Shown: piece after piece, positions 26,331 through 36,421 of the stretch
How the letters are laid out: each line of letters starts with the position of its first letter
How positions within the stretch are numbered: position 1 is the first letter of the stretch
Assembly (NCBI RefSeq): GCF_038024035.1
Contig: NZ_CP150664.1
Coordinates: 1,364,001 to 1,428,000, forward strand
Direction of reading: 5' to 3'
Source of the DNA: Polaribacter pacificus
Lineage (GTDB): Bacteria > Bacteroidota > Bacteroidia > Flavobacteriales > Flavobacteriaceae
DNA length: 64,000 nucleotides
Notes under the pieces: model-generated
The model's input: only the letters and a program-made list of their open reading frames with translations
Database searches by the model: none
Told to the model about the DNA's origin: nothing
Program-made: the position numbers and the translations under genes

Positions 26331-28718
26331 ATGAAAATACTACACACTAGTAAAATAGAGGAACTTGAATTACCTATGCAACTCAAAATTAGTTTTGAGA
26401 ATGTATACATGATGTATAAAAAATATGCATCAACGGCTCAAGAAAAGCACCCCTATCACGGTGCTGCAAAAAACATCATCGCCGAATTTAAAAAACACCC
26501 AATCCTTAGAGAAGGATTTACAGATACTAGCTTGCTAGACACCTATAGTGAACAAATTGAAAAGATATTAGACCCTTTGTTTCCGGAAGCTTTGCAGTTA
26601 AACGAAATTAAAGCTGCTAGCATCCCTTTTTCTTTTACATCATTCAAATTTTCTGAGCGTTTTAGAAATATTATTGACAATGCAGGGGACTCTTATGAGT
26701 TAAGTGTCCGTAATTTTGAAGACAATCTTTTTTATATTCACGCCTGTACAATGATCTTGCATCAGATGTATGGCTATGAAGTTGATCTTAAAAGGCCTTT
26801 CTTTTTTGATATTCCAAATGAGAAAACTGGTACACTAAAACATTATAGAGCTGCGTTTAATGGTGATTTCGGAAAGATTGAACCAACCAAAGATGCTCCA
26901 AAAATAAGCTTAGAAGATTATCATTTATTGCTAAATAATTTTGATAATGTAGCCATCTGGAAAGAAAAATTCCCACCTAATAGCTATGTTTTTAAAGGCT
27001 TTGGAATCATAAACTTATTTGATGTGACTACCGATGAAATTATTTCTGATATCAGAACCAATTTATTGCGTAGTGATGAGAATTTAATTTTAGACTTACA
27101 GGATAATATCAGAAAATTCTACAACATCCCAGATCTAAAATTAGGCTATTCTATTTTTGACAATTTTAATACCAAGATTTGTGAGACGGCTACCAACAAA
27201 TCAAACAGTATTGTTTTACATAAGCAAAGTGAAATAGCATGTAACAATTATTTTTGTGAATCAATCATGAAAACAGTTTTTCAGAAAAAAGAGGCTATTG
27301 CTATTTCTGATGTAAAAAACTATGGTATCAACACCAATGAAAATTCATTTTTTAAAAACTTGTCGAGCCAAGGCATACAAAGCATTGCTTTAATACCTAT
27401 CAAAGCAACAGGGAACAATGATCTAGCCTTGCTTGAGATTGCTTCTCCAAGACCTTATGAATTGAATTCTGTTAATTTAAACAAACTAAAAGACATTATT
27501 CCTGTATTTGAAGTCGCTGTAAAAAGAGCTTCAGAAGAGTATCAGAATGTATTAGAAGCAACCATCCAAGAGCATTATACATCTATACATCCGGCTGTTA
27601 AATGGCGATTTAACACGGCTGCAAATAACTATCAAAACCAGCTGCTTCAAAATGTAGAGAATCCTAGTTTGGATGCTATCGTCTTCCAAGATGTATACCC
27701 TCTTTTTGGGCAAACAGATATTAAAGGCTCCTCTATCGCTAGAAATACCGCTATCCAACAAGATTTAACTACCCAGTTAAATTTGGCTATTGACATATTA
27801 AATCAGGCATTTTCACAGCATAAATTGCCTATTTATGAAGAATTAATTTTTAGAGTCACATCGTATTTATCCAATTTAACAAAAGGACTTAAAGCCGGGG
27901 ATGAAATTGGTATGATTGACTTTTTAAAACGAGACATCTATCCAGTGTTTAACCACTTAAAGGAAGGTGAATCCGTAGCAAATAAACAGATTACTGCATA
28001 TATTGATCGACTTGACCCTAAACTCCAAGTAATTTATGAAAAGAGAAAGGATTATGAGAACAGTGTAACCCTACTTAACGATTCGCTATCTGCCTTATTA
28101 GATCAAAAACAAGAAGAGGCACAAGAGATGTTTCCTCACTATTTTGAACGTTACAAGACAGACGGAATAGAGTTTAACATGTATATTGGTCAAGCCTTGG
28201 TTCAAAACAAGCGCTTTGATGAACTGTACTTATACAACCTAAGACTTTGGCAATTACAAGTAATGTATGAGTTAGAGAATTTAGCACATCAGGCTCGAAC
28301 TGAGATGAGACATGACCTAAGAGTTGCCTCATTAATTTTAGTGCACAGCACCCCATTGTCCATTCAATTTAGGATGGATGAGAAACAATTTGATGTTGAT
28401 GGTGCCTATAATATTCGTTATGAAATTATCAAAAAACGCATTGACAAAGCCCATCTTAAAGGGACTAAAAAACGCCTAACTAGTCCTGGGAAAATTGCCA
28501 TCGTGTACTCTCAAGACAAAGACGCTAGAGAATACCTAAAGTACATTACTTTCTTGCAATCAAAAAAGATGTTAGGATCTTATGAATTAGTAGAGATAGA
28601 AGACTTACAAGGGGTTTCTGGTTTAAAGGCGATCCGTGTAGATTTGGTGTACAACAAAAACTACCATCAAGATGAGCGAATTTCATTTGAAGATCTTGTC
28701 AAAGAAATTTCTTCTTAA
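26331..28718 (+). CDS. Large cytosolic protein with GAF-like region, function unknown
   Basis: The 795-residue product has no signal peptide. I recognise only a possible GAF-like sensor region around residues 290-410, with a pattern of alternating strands around QSIALIPIKATGNNDLALLE. The N-terminal and C-terminal parts are helical and not recognised; the C-terminus contains QARTEMRHDLRVASLILVHS. It overlaps the convergent HD/PycTM-like gene by four bases. Similar long flavobacterial proteins are conserved but uncharacterised. A signalling role is a guess from the GAF-like fold. Confidence 0.6.
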   Translation: MKILHTSKIEELELPMQLKISFENVYMMYKKYASTAQEKHPYHGAAKNIIAEFKKHPILREGFTDTSLLDTYSEQIEKILDPLFPEALQLNEIKAASIPFSFTSFKFSERFRNIIDNAGDSYELSVRNFEDNLFYIHACTMILHQMYGYEVDLKRPFFFDIPNEKTGTLKHYRAAFNGDFGKIEPTKDAPKISLEDYHLLLNNFDNVAIWKEKFPPNSYVFKGFGIINLFDVTTDEIISDIRTNLLRSDENLILDLQDNIRKFYNIPDLKLGYSIFDNFNTKICETATNKSNSIVLHKQSEIACNNYFCESIMKTVFQKKEAIAISDVKNYGINTNENSFFKNLSSQGIQSIALIPIKATGNNDLALLEIASPRPYELNSVNLNKLKDIIPVFEVAVKRASEEYQNVLEATIQEHYTSIHPAVKWRFNTAANNYQNQLLQNVENPSLDAIVFQDVYPLFGQTDIKGSSIARNTAIQQDLTTQLNLAIDILNQAFSQHKLPIYEELIFRVTSYLSNLTKGLKAGDEIGMIDFLKRDIYPVFNHLKEGESVANKQITAYIDRLDPKLQVIYEKRKDYENSVTLLNDSLSALLDQKQEEAQEMFPHYFERYKTDGIEFNMYIGQALVQNKRFDELYLYNLRLWQLQVMYELENLAHQARTEMRHDLRVASLILVHSTPLSIQFRMDEKQFDVDGAYNIRYEIIKKRIDKAHLKGTKKRLTSPGKIAIVYSQDKDAREYLKYITFLQSKKMLGSYELVEIEDLQGVSGLKAIRVDLVYNKNYHQDERISFEDLVKEISS

Positions 28719-29920
28719 GCAACAAGATGTGTTTGCCATTGGAGTGCAAAACCAAATGCAAGTACAGAGATCACCAAACCGATAATAAAAATCAAATAGG
28801 TAACTCGAAGGATTTTATATTTCCGATCCAACACTTTTCCTAAAAAATACAAATCTTTGGTTAACGAGCTGTAGAGATAATCCTTGTCTTTCATTACTTC
28901 TCCAATCGCCCATTCAAAATCTTCCAAACTCATTTTGTGAAAATTACCAAAAAACAACAGATTAACCTTTTTATTTTTAACATCCATCTTGGTAAACTTA
29001 CCACTGGTAATATTTGGTCTTGTTGCAAGTACAGATAAAATTATGGTGATGATGGTAAAAACAACAAAAATGATCGTCGGAATAATTAAATAATAGTTTG
29101 AAGCTTTGTCTAATTTCGGTAAGAGATTAGAAAGTGCAAGCGAAACAATTATGGCATTAACAGATAATAAAATATTTGCTTTTGTATCTGCAATATCACT
29201 CAAAGTAATATGATTTCTCAGTGTTACCCGGAACATCGTTTCAATACCCCGTTCTGGACTATTTGCCTTTAATTTTTTAAGATCTAATTCTTCTTTTTTA
29301 GCGAGCTCTTTTTGTGTCTCTTGCTGTAATTTTTTTAATTTCTTAAACAGTAAAGCAATATTACTATCTTTTCCTAGCTGCCAATTTAATTGCGCATAGC
29401 TGCTATAAAAATGGTGCTTTTTAGTTAAAAATTGAATGTTTTCTCGTACCCATTCTTCATCAGAAAAAGTTATATCAAGGGTTGTTTTTAACTCTTCACG
29501 CAACAAATCGCTTACATCAAAATAATTTTTAAGACAGACGTGATAACAATCTGCATCTATCATTATTTTTTCGAGCGTCTTTTGAGGTTGATACCCTTTT
29601 TTTGTCGCCAAAATTAATTGACTAACTTGATCGATAATAGACTCATCGATATTGTACTCTGCTAAGAAATTTCTTGCAATTTTTACACTTTCCTTTTCGT
29701 GATTATCGGCTCCATTTAAATAGCCAACATCGTGAAACCAAGCAGCTAAGAGTAAAATATTTGCATCTACCTCTGAAACCTGCTCACCAACAATTAACTC
29801 TTTTGCTGCCTGAACTACTCTTTGAGTATGACTTATAGAATGATATAAATATCCATCAGCCATATCTTTTGTTAAGAGGCCAAAAACATATTTCTCGGCA
29901 TTGAGCAGTAAAGTTTCCAT
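28715..29920 (-). CDS. HD-domain hydrolase fused to a PycTM-like (DUF5706) membrane effector domain
   Basis: Starting at 29920 (METLLLNAEKYVFG), the product has 401 residues. The N-terminal part is an HD metal-dependent phosphohydrolase: His in SISHTQRVV (His31), WFHDVGY (His63-Asp64), DNHEKES and a later Asp in MIDADCYH. A short coiled helix links it to a C-terminal region with RNHITLSDIADTKANILLSV and ATRPN, two to four hydrophobic segments, as in PycTM effectors of Pycsar defence. An earlier start at 29956 would add twelve residues but leaves no room for the divergent gene. No cyclase gene is adjacent. The cellular ligand is unknown. Confidence 0.75.
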   Translation of the reverse strand: METLLLNAEKYVFGLLTKDMADGYLYHSISHTQRVVQAAKELIVGEQVSEVDANILLLAAWFHDVGYLNGADNHEKESVKIARNFLAEYNIDESIIDQVSQLILATKKGYQPQKTLEKIMIDADCYHVCLKNYFDVSDLLREELKTTLDITFSDEEWVRENIQFLTKKHHFYSSYAQLNWQLGKDSNIALLFKKLKKLQQETQKELAKKEELDLKKLKANSPERGIETMFRVTLRNHITLSDIADTKANILLSVNAIIVSLALSNLLPKLDKASNYYLIIPTIIFVVFTIITIILSVLATRPNITSGKFTKMDVKNKKVNLLFFGNFHKMSLEDFEWAIGEVMKDKDYLYSSLTKDLYFLGKVLDRKYKILRVTYLIFIIGLVISVLAFGFALQWQTHLVA

Positions 29921-29955
29921 AAAAGAATTATTTTTACTAAAGTAAAAAAAAATCA

Positions 29956-32900
29956 ATGAACACTCTAAAGTATTGCTTTATTATTCTACTGTTCTTATTA
30001 GTGAGTAACTGCGCAAGTTATAAAGCTCAATACAAAGAAAAAGAACTGACTTTTAAAGAAACTACAAATAAGAGTGACATTGAACATTCTTTCTATTTAG
30101 TTGGGGATGGCGGCAACTCACCTATTGGCTCTGAAACAGCAACCTTAAAGCTTCTAAAGACAAAACTAGCCAAGGCTTCTAAGAACAGTACTCTTTTATT
30201 TCTTGGGGATAATATTTACCCTGCTGGCATGCCTAAAGAGGAAAAAAAAAGCAGAGCATTTGCAGAACATCAGCTAAACATCCAAACAGCTGTTGCAAAG
30301 GATTTTAAGGGCAATACTATTTTTATCCCAGGAAATCACGATTGGTACTCAAATGGCTTAAAAGGATTAAAAAGACAAGAAGATTATATCAAAAATATTT
30401 TAGGGAAAAACAGTTTTTTACCCAAAAATGGCTGTCCGATAGAAAAAGAAAAAATAAGTGAAAATATCGTCCTAATCCTGATTGATACAGAATGGTTTTT
30501 AACTGATTGGGACAAGCATCCAACGCTTAATGATGATTGTGACATTAAAACCAGAGAAGCCTTTTTTGAAGCCTATGAAGGAATGATTAAAAAAGCTCGT
30601 GGAAAGACAGTTATTGTAGCCATGCATCACCCTATGTTTACCAATGGACCACATGGTGGTCAGTTTTCTTTAAAACAGCAGCTCTATCCGATTGGAGGAA
30701 GCATTCCTTTGCCTGTTATTGGAACTTTTCTCAATCTGATTAGAAAGACAAGTGGAGTGAGTAATACCGATTTGCAACACAAGCGATATACGGCATTAAA
30801 AAAGAGAATGGTAACCTTATCACAAGAAAACGAACAGGTTATTTTTGTGTCTGGTCATGAACATAGTTTGCAATACTTAAAACAGGACAACCTACCACAA
30901 ATAATTAGTGGCTCTGGCTCTAAAACTTCTGCTACTAGAAATACTGGAGCTGGGCTTTTCTCTTATGGAGAAGAGGGCTATGCTCGTTTAGACATACTTG
31001 TTGATGGTAGCGCAAATGTAACTTTTGTTGCAAGTAAAAAAGACCAAATCGTATATCAAACCAAGGTTCTTGAACCTCTTATAAAGCCAATTTCAACATA
31101 TCCAAAAAACACTGACCCCATGACCACTGCTTCTGTATATTCTAAAGAAGAAGTAACAAAGGGCGGTTTTTATAAATTTTTATGGGGAGAGCGATTTCGA
31201 AAATATTACGGTACAAAAATTACAGTAAATAATGTTAAGTTAGATACGCTATTTGGCGGGCTGACCCCCATTCGTAAAGGAGGAGGACATCAATCTAAAT
31301 CTTTAAGATTAGAAGATGCTCAAGGAAGAGAGTACGTAATGAGAGCTCTTAAAAAAAATGCGGTACAGTATTTACAAGCAGTGGCCTTTAAAGATCAATT
31401 TATCGCTGGTCAGTTTGACGCAACTTACCCAGAAGCTTTACTTTTAGACATCTTTACCGGCTCGCATCCATATGCTCCTTTTGCCATTGCAGAATTGGCA
31501 GAGGCTATTAATGTTCTGCATACAAAGCCTCTTTTAGTCTATGTCCCTAAACAGACTGCTTTAAAAGAGTTTAATCTAGAATTTGGTGATGCCTTATACA
31601 TGATTGAAGAAAGAGTTAGCTCTGGTCATGGAGAGAAAGCTAATTTTGATCATTCAAACACAGTGATAAGTACCCTTGATTTACTAAAGGAACTTCGTAA
31701 AAACGAAAAATCCACCATTGATGAACGCGCTTATATTAGAGCTCGTTTGTTTGACATGTTAATCGGAGATTGGGATCGTCATGAAGATCAATGGCGCTGG
31801 GCAGCTTTTGAAAAAAATAACAAAACAGTTTACAAAGCTTTCCCAAGAGATCGAGATCAAGCCTTTTCTAAAATGGCCGATGGCGCCTTGCTTAATTATC
31901 TTACCAAATCTGTTCCTGCATTAAGGTTGATGCAATCATTTGATACAGATATAAAAAACGTCAAGTGGTTTAATTTAGAAGCCTATCCTTTAGATAAGGC
32001 CCTCATTAATCAGGCGACAAATACAGATTGGATAGAAGAAGCTCGTTTTATTCAAGAAAATATCACTGAGAACCGGATAGAAAAGGCCTTTAGCAAGCTT
32101 CCAGCAGAAGTACAAGGTCAAGACCTTGAACTACTTAAGAAACAGCTTAAAATACGTTTGCAAAATTTACAGAAAATCGCCACTAGTTATGCAGAATATT
32201 TGTCTGCATATGCAATTGTAACGGGCACAGATAAGGACGATCTTTTTGAAATTGAACGATTGACCAATGGAGATACAAAAATTGCTATTTACAGAATCGA
32301 AAAAGGCAAAAAAGGAACCTTAATTCACAGCAAACAATACGCTAAAAATGATACAAAAGAAATTTGGGTGTACGGTTTAGATGATGAAGATGTTTTCCGT
32401 GTATTTGGCAAAGGAACCCAAGCCATAGAACTTATAATAATCGGAGGTCAAAACAATGATCAGTACCACGTTGAGAACAAAAAAAAGCTAGATATTTATG
32501 ATTATAAGAGCAAAAAAAACACCTTTGTAGGCAAAAATCTTCCTGTACATTTAAGTGATACTTATGAAACCAATGTTTACAATTACAACAAAATAAAAAG
32601 CACTCAAAACGAAGTATACCCAAATGCAAGTTTCAACCCAGATGACGGTATTAGCCTAGGATTACTTTATTCTTTTACACAAAACGGTTTTAAACGGAAT
32701 CCTTTTTCTTCTTATTATGAAGTTTCTGCAGCTAGTTATTTACTAACCGGAGGGTATGAGCTAGGTTTTGCAATGGAATTTGCAAACCATGTGAGTTCAT
32801 GGAATATTGGAGTAGAAGGTGTTATTACCAGTCCAAACTACAGCGTTAATTTCTTTGGTTACGGAAATGAAACAACCAACCCTAATTTTATAGATGAAGA

Positions 32901-33651
32901 TCAATTTGAAGAAGATTTTAACAGGGTTCGGATTCGAATGCTAAAACTACAACCTTACTTTAATTGGAGAGGTGCTCTTGGCGCTAACTTTAAACTTGGC
33001 CTTTCGTTTGAAAATTACCAAGTAGAAAAAACACCTAACAGAGCAATAGAAGATTTTTATAACAATAACCAAAGAGATTACAGGCAAAGTTTTGTAGGGC
33101 TTAAAGCCAATTATCACTATAAAAATCAAGACAACAATGCATTCCCAACCTTAGGAATGGAGATTGATCTTACTGCTGGCTTTACCTCAAATATTAATAA
33201 TTCTAATCAGTTTGCCTATTTAATTCCAGCGTTAAGCTTTGATTATAAATTAAATGCAAGCGGCCTTTTGGTCTTGGCTACAAAAATGAAAGCGCATTTA
33301 AATTTTAGCAATGGCTATGAATTTTATCAAGCAGCTACTATAGGAGGAGAAGACGGAGTTAGAGGATATAGAAACCAACGTTTTACAGGGAAAAACTCTT
33401 GGATCCAAAACACGGATATCCGATTAAGCATGTATCAAGTTAAAACTAGTTTGATCCCACTTCATTTAGGCTTGTTTACTGGTATCGATTATGGGAAAGT
33501 TTGGTTAGACACAGAGAACTCTTCTGCATGGAGATCTTCTTTTGGAGGAGGTATTTTTGTAAATGGAGCCCAAATGATTTCGGCAAATATTGGAGTTTTT
33601 AAAGGTACAGAATCCGCAAGGGTATTATTTTCAATGGGCTTTCGTTTTTAA
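29956..33651 (+). CDS. Metallophosphoesterase lipoprotein fused to an outer-membrane barrel
   Basis: The 1231-residue product begins with a lipobox (LLVSNCASYK). Residues 45-350 form a calcineurin-like phosphoesterase with the metal-binding motifs GDGG, LGDNIYP, GNHDW, HHPMF and SGHEHS. A middle region (residues 390-800) is rich in LRLEDAQGREYVMRAL-like and RDRDQAFSKM segments. The last about 350 residues are a BamA/surface-antigen-like barrel ending in VLFSMGFRF. This links a periplasmic or surface phosphatase with an outer-membrane pore; the substrate is unknown. Large proteins of this architecture occur in Bacteroidota. The gene starts 36 bases from the divergent HD gene. Confidence 0.85.
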   Translation: MNTLKYCFIILLFLLVSNCASYKAQYKEKELTFKETTNKSDIEHSFYLVGDGGNSPIGSETATLKLLKTKLAKASKNSTLLFLGDNIYPAGMPKEEKKSRAFAEHQLNIQTAVAKDFKGNTIFIPGNHDWYSNGLKGLKRQEDYIKNILGKNSFLPKNGCPIEKEKISENIVLILIDTEWFLTDWDKHPTLNDDCDIKTREAFFEAYEGMIKKARGKTVIVAMHHPMFTNGPHGGQFSLKQQLYPIGGSIPLPVIGTFLNLIRKTSGVSNTDLQHKRYTALKKRMVTLSQENEQVIFVSGHEHSLQYLKQDNLPQIISGSGSKTSATRNTGAGLFSYGEEGYARLDILVDGSANVTFVASKKDQIVYQTKVLEPLIKPISTYPKNTDPMTTASVYSKEEVTKGGFYKFLWGERFRKYYGTKITVNNVKLDTLFGGLTPIRKGGGHQSKSLRLEDAQGREYVMRALKKNAVQYLQAVAFKDQFIAGQFDATYPEALLLDIFTGSHPYAPFAIAELAEAINVLHTKPLLVYVPKQTALKEFNLEFGDALYMIEERVSSGHGEKANFDHSNTVISTLDLLKELRKNEKSTIDERAYIRARLFDMLIGDWDRHEDQWRWAAFEKNNKTVYKAFPRDRDQAFSKMADGALLNYLTKSVPALRLMQSFDTDIKNVKWFNLEAYPLDKALINQATNTDWIEEARFIQENITENRIEKAFSKLPAEVQGQDLELLKKQLKIRLQNLQKIATSYAEYLSAYAIVTGTDKDDLFEIERLTNGDTKIAIYRIEKGKKGTLIHSKQYAKNDTKEIWVYGLDDEDVFRVFGKGTQAIELIIIGGQNNDQYHVENKKKLDIYDYKSKKNTFVGKNLPVHLSDTYETNVYNYNKIKSTQNEVYPNASFNPDDGISLGLLYSFTQNGFKRNPFSSYYEVSAASYLLTGGYELGFAMEFANHVSSWNIGVEGVITSPNYSVNFFGYGNETTNPNFIDEDQFEEDFNRVRIRMLKLQPYFNWRGALGANFKLGLSFENYQVEKTPNRAIEDFYNNNQRDYRQSFVGLKANYHYKNQDNNAFPTLGMEIDLTAGFTSNINNSNQFAYLIPALSFDYKLNASGLLVLATKMKAHLNFSNGYEFYQAATIGGEDGVRGYRNQRFTGKNSWIQNTDIRLSMYQVKTSLIPLHLGLFTGIDYGKVWLDTENSSAWRSSFGGGIFVNGAQMISANIGVFKGTESARVLFSMGFRF

Positions 33652-33747
33652 AGGATAAAAACTGATGAATGAAGATTGTTAAAAAAATATTTTTAACATA
33701 GATTTAATAAAATTTAGAAGATGTTTTCGTTTTTTCGTTAAAAAAAT

Positions 33748-36420
33748 TTGAGCGCTATCAAACACTTTATTTTATTTCTATTCCTAATCTCATCATCGAT
33801 TCTTATTGCTCAAAACAAAAGTTATCGAATCGAAGGAATCATTGTTGACAAAACAGATAAAACACCTCTTGAATCCGCTACCGTTTATCTACAAGGCATT
33901 AAAGACTCAACTGTTATTTCTTATACAACTGCCAATGCAAAGGGTGATTTTTCTTTAACTGGTAAAACTAAGGAAGAAGAGATCTTCCTCTATGTTTCAT
34001 TTATTGGCTATAAAAATTATTCAAAAAAAATAAGTCATACAGACAAACTCATTCAATTGGACACCCTCTTTTTAGAATCAGCTGATAACCTTCTTAATGA
34101 GGTGGTCATCAAATCGAATGCTCCAATTCTCGTTAAAAAAGACACTATTGAGTTTAATCCCAACTCTTTTCAGACAAAAAAAGACGCAACTGTCGAAGAT
34201 TTTTTAAAAAAATTACCCGGAGTAGAAGTTAGTACAGAGGGCGCAATTACCATCAATGGCGTTAGTGTGGATAAAATTTTGGTTAATGGAAAACCCTTTT
34301 TTGGTGATGATCCTAAAATTGCTTTAGAGAATCTCACCAAAGACATGATTAATAAGATCCAAGTAACAGATACCAAAACAAAATCTGAAGCTTTTACAGG
34401 AGAAGCAGGAGAGAAAACCAATAAGACCATTAATATTACTATTAAAAAGGAGCACAATCGTGGATTGTTTGGACGAGTATCCGCAGGAAAAGGAACTCAG
34501 AATAGGCAAAACTATAATACCAATGTCAACCTTTTTGACAATATTAGCAACTTGAGTTTTATTGCAAGCGGAAACAATAGAAATCAAAAAGAACTGAGCA
34601 ATGGTTTAAAAAACAACAGTAGCAATAACCGTGTAGGCGCAAATTTTTCTACCAAGTATAAAAAACTTGTTGATTTTCAAGGGAGTTATTCTTTAAACAC
34701 ATCTGATTCTGAAAGAGGCTCTATTATCGATAGAGAAAATATTTTACCTGACTTTCATTATTTCTCAAAAATACAGAGCAATTCTGGTAATGAGAGCAAG
34801 CGACATCGAATGGGTATAGATACTGATTTTCATTTTGGAAAAAACATCTTGCTAACCTTTAACCCTACTTTTAATTTTAACAATTCAACCAATCACTCAA
34901 CAAGGGAAGAAATCTCTACAGATGAGAATGGAGCTTTAATCAACTCATCAAATGCTTCAAATCGATCAAATTCTGAATCAAAAAATGTAAATACGCGCAT
35001 CACCATGACAAAGAAAATCGGTACGGATGGCGGTTATTTAAGAATTCGATTTACAAATACCATCAACCAATCTGATGGGGACAACTTTACCAATTCTGAA
35101 ACAAGAATTTTTGGGAACAACCCATCCAATATTGATAGAAATCAATTGTCTAAAAACAAGACCGAATCAAATTCTATCAATACAAATATTAGTTACAGAC
35201 TGCCTCTTTTATCAAAAAAACTGTTTCTAAACCTGGGCTACGGCTACTCTCAAAGTAAAAACAAAAACGAGAGGAACACCTATGATTTTGATGCAATCAC
35301 TGATGAGTTTAATCAGTTTAACACAGATTTAAGTACCCAGGCAGACACCTACAACAAAAGCAATTGGTCTAATGTGCAAATTACCTATCGATTAAATAAA
35401 TGGTATACCAAAATTGCCGCGACTTACAGAATGACCTCAAGAGAAAACAATGATTTTTTAAGACCTCAATACAACCTTAAAGACAATTTTAATGCGCTTG
35501 ATTACAATGCCAATATTCGTTATAATCCAAGTAAAAAATCGAATATTTCTTTGTCCTATAATTTAAGAAACAGCAATCCGTCATTAAGTCAGTTAAATCC
35601 ATTTCAAGACATCTCTAACCCGTTAAATATCGTTTCTGGAAACCCTGATTTAGCGACAGCCAAAAACCATTCATTCCGCTTAAATTTTAACAGCTATAAC
35701 ACTCAGAAGAAGACTAGTTTTTACAGCAATGCGAGTTTTAATTTTCAAGAAAACAGAGTGGTCTCTAAAACCAGTATTTTGGATGATTTTGTTCGCTACA
35801 CCTCTTATACAAATGTGAATGGAAATTTTCAAGTAAGTGCATATACAGGCTTTAACAAAACCTATAAATTTAATACCAATACCACACTTAGGTACAATAT
35901 TAACCTATCTACCAATTATAACAAATCGATTAACTATAGCAATGGGAATTTATACAATTCTAAAAACACATCGCTTTCTCCCAATTTTGGAATAACCTTT
36001 ACATGGAAAGATGTGATAGACATAAGCCCAAGGTATCGCGTTTCTATGAACACAACAACCTTTGACCTTGCTAGTTTTACCGACAAAGACTTTGTAAATC
36101 ATTCTGCAAGCTTGCGTACCCGAGTTAAGTATCCAGAAAAATTAGAATGGTCTAATAACATTAGTTACCTCTATAACTCTGCTATTACTGGTGATCTACC
36201 AAAAGCAACTTGGACCTGGGATACCACAATTTCATATAGCATTTTAAAAGACCAGGGCTTGATTTCTTTAACCGCTAGAGATTTATTAAATCAGAATAAC
36301 AACATCAACAGAACAGCTACAGATAATTATATACAGTATTCTCAAAGTCCTACAAATACTCAAAATATTACACTGAGTTTCCGTTGGAAATTTAACAGTC
36401 GGAAAAAGAATAAGGCCTAG
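33748..36420 (+). CDS. Outer-membrane beta-barrel receptor-like protein with carboxypeptidase-regulatory-like domain
   Basis: The start is TTG at 33748; no in-frame ATG lies upstream and the first residues make a good signal peptide (FILFLFLISSSILIAQ). Residues 25-110 form a CarboxypepD_reg-like domain (IEGIIVDKTDKTPLESATVY), followed by a plug-like region (VEDFLKKLPGVEV, NGVSVDKILVNGKPFFGDDP) and a long barrel (residues 240-890) of Asn-rich strands ending in SFRWKFNSRK. It fits the TonB-dependent-receptor-related outer membrane protein family, but no TonB box is obvious and a SusD-like partner is missing. Substrate unknown. Confidence 0.85.
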   Translation: MSAIKHFILFLFLISSSILIAQNKSYRIEGIIVDKTDKTPLESATVYLQGIKDSTVISYTTANAKGDFSLTGKTKEEEIFLYVSFIGYKNYSKKISHTDKLIQLDTLFLESADNLLNEVVIKSNAPILVKKDTIEFNPNSFQTKKDATVEDFLKKLPGVEVSTEGAITINGVSVDKILVNGKPFFGDDPKIALENLTKDMINKIQVTDTKTKSEAFTGEAGEKTNKTINITIKKEHNRGLFGRVSAGKGTQNRQNYNTNVNLFDNISNLSFIASGNNRNQKELSNGLKNNSSNNRVGANFSTKYKKLVDFQGSYSLNTSDSERGSIIDRENILPDFHYFSKIQSNSGNESKRHRMGIDTDFHFGKNILLTFNPTFNFNNSTNHSTREEISTDENGALINSSNASNRSNSESKNVNTRITMTKKIGTDGGYLRIRFTNTINQSDGDNFTNSETRIFGNNPSNIDRNQLSKNKTESNSINTNISYRLPLLSKKLFLNLGYGYSQSKNKNERNTYDFDAITDEFNQFNTDLSTQADTYNKSNWSNVQITYRLNKWYTKIAATYRMTSRENNDFLRPQYNLKDNFNALDYNANIRYNPSKKSNISLSYNLRNSNPSLSQLNPFQDISNPLNIVSGNPDLATAKNHSFRLNFNSYNTQKKTSFYSNASFNFQENRVVSKTSILDDFVRYTSYTNVNGNFQVSAYTGFNKTYKFNTNTTLRYNINLSTNYNKSINYSNGNLYNSKNTSLSPNFGITFTWKDVIDISPRYRVSMNTTTFDLASFTDKDFVNHSASLRTRVKYPEKLEWSNNISYLYNSAITGDLPKATWTWDTTISYSILKDQGLISLTARDLLNQNNNINRTATDNYIQYSQSPTNTQNITLSFRWKFNSRKKNKA

Positions 36421-36421
36421 T

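Noticed and set aside
28715..29920. Complete Pycsar defence system
   Set aside because: Only an effector-like protein is present; no pyrimidine cyclase gene lies on either side.
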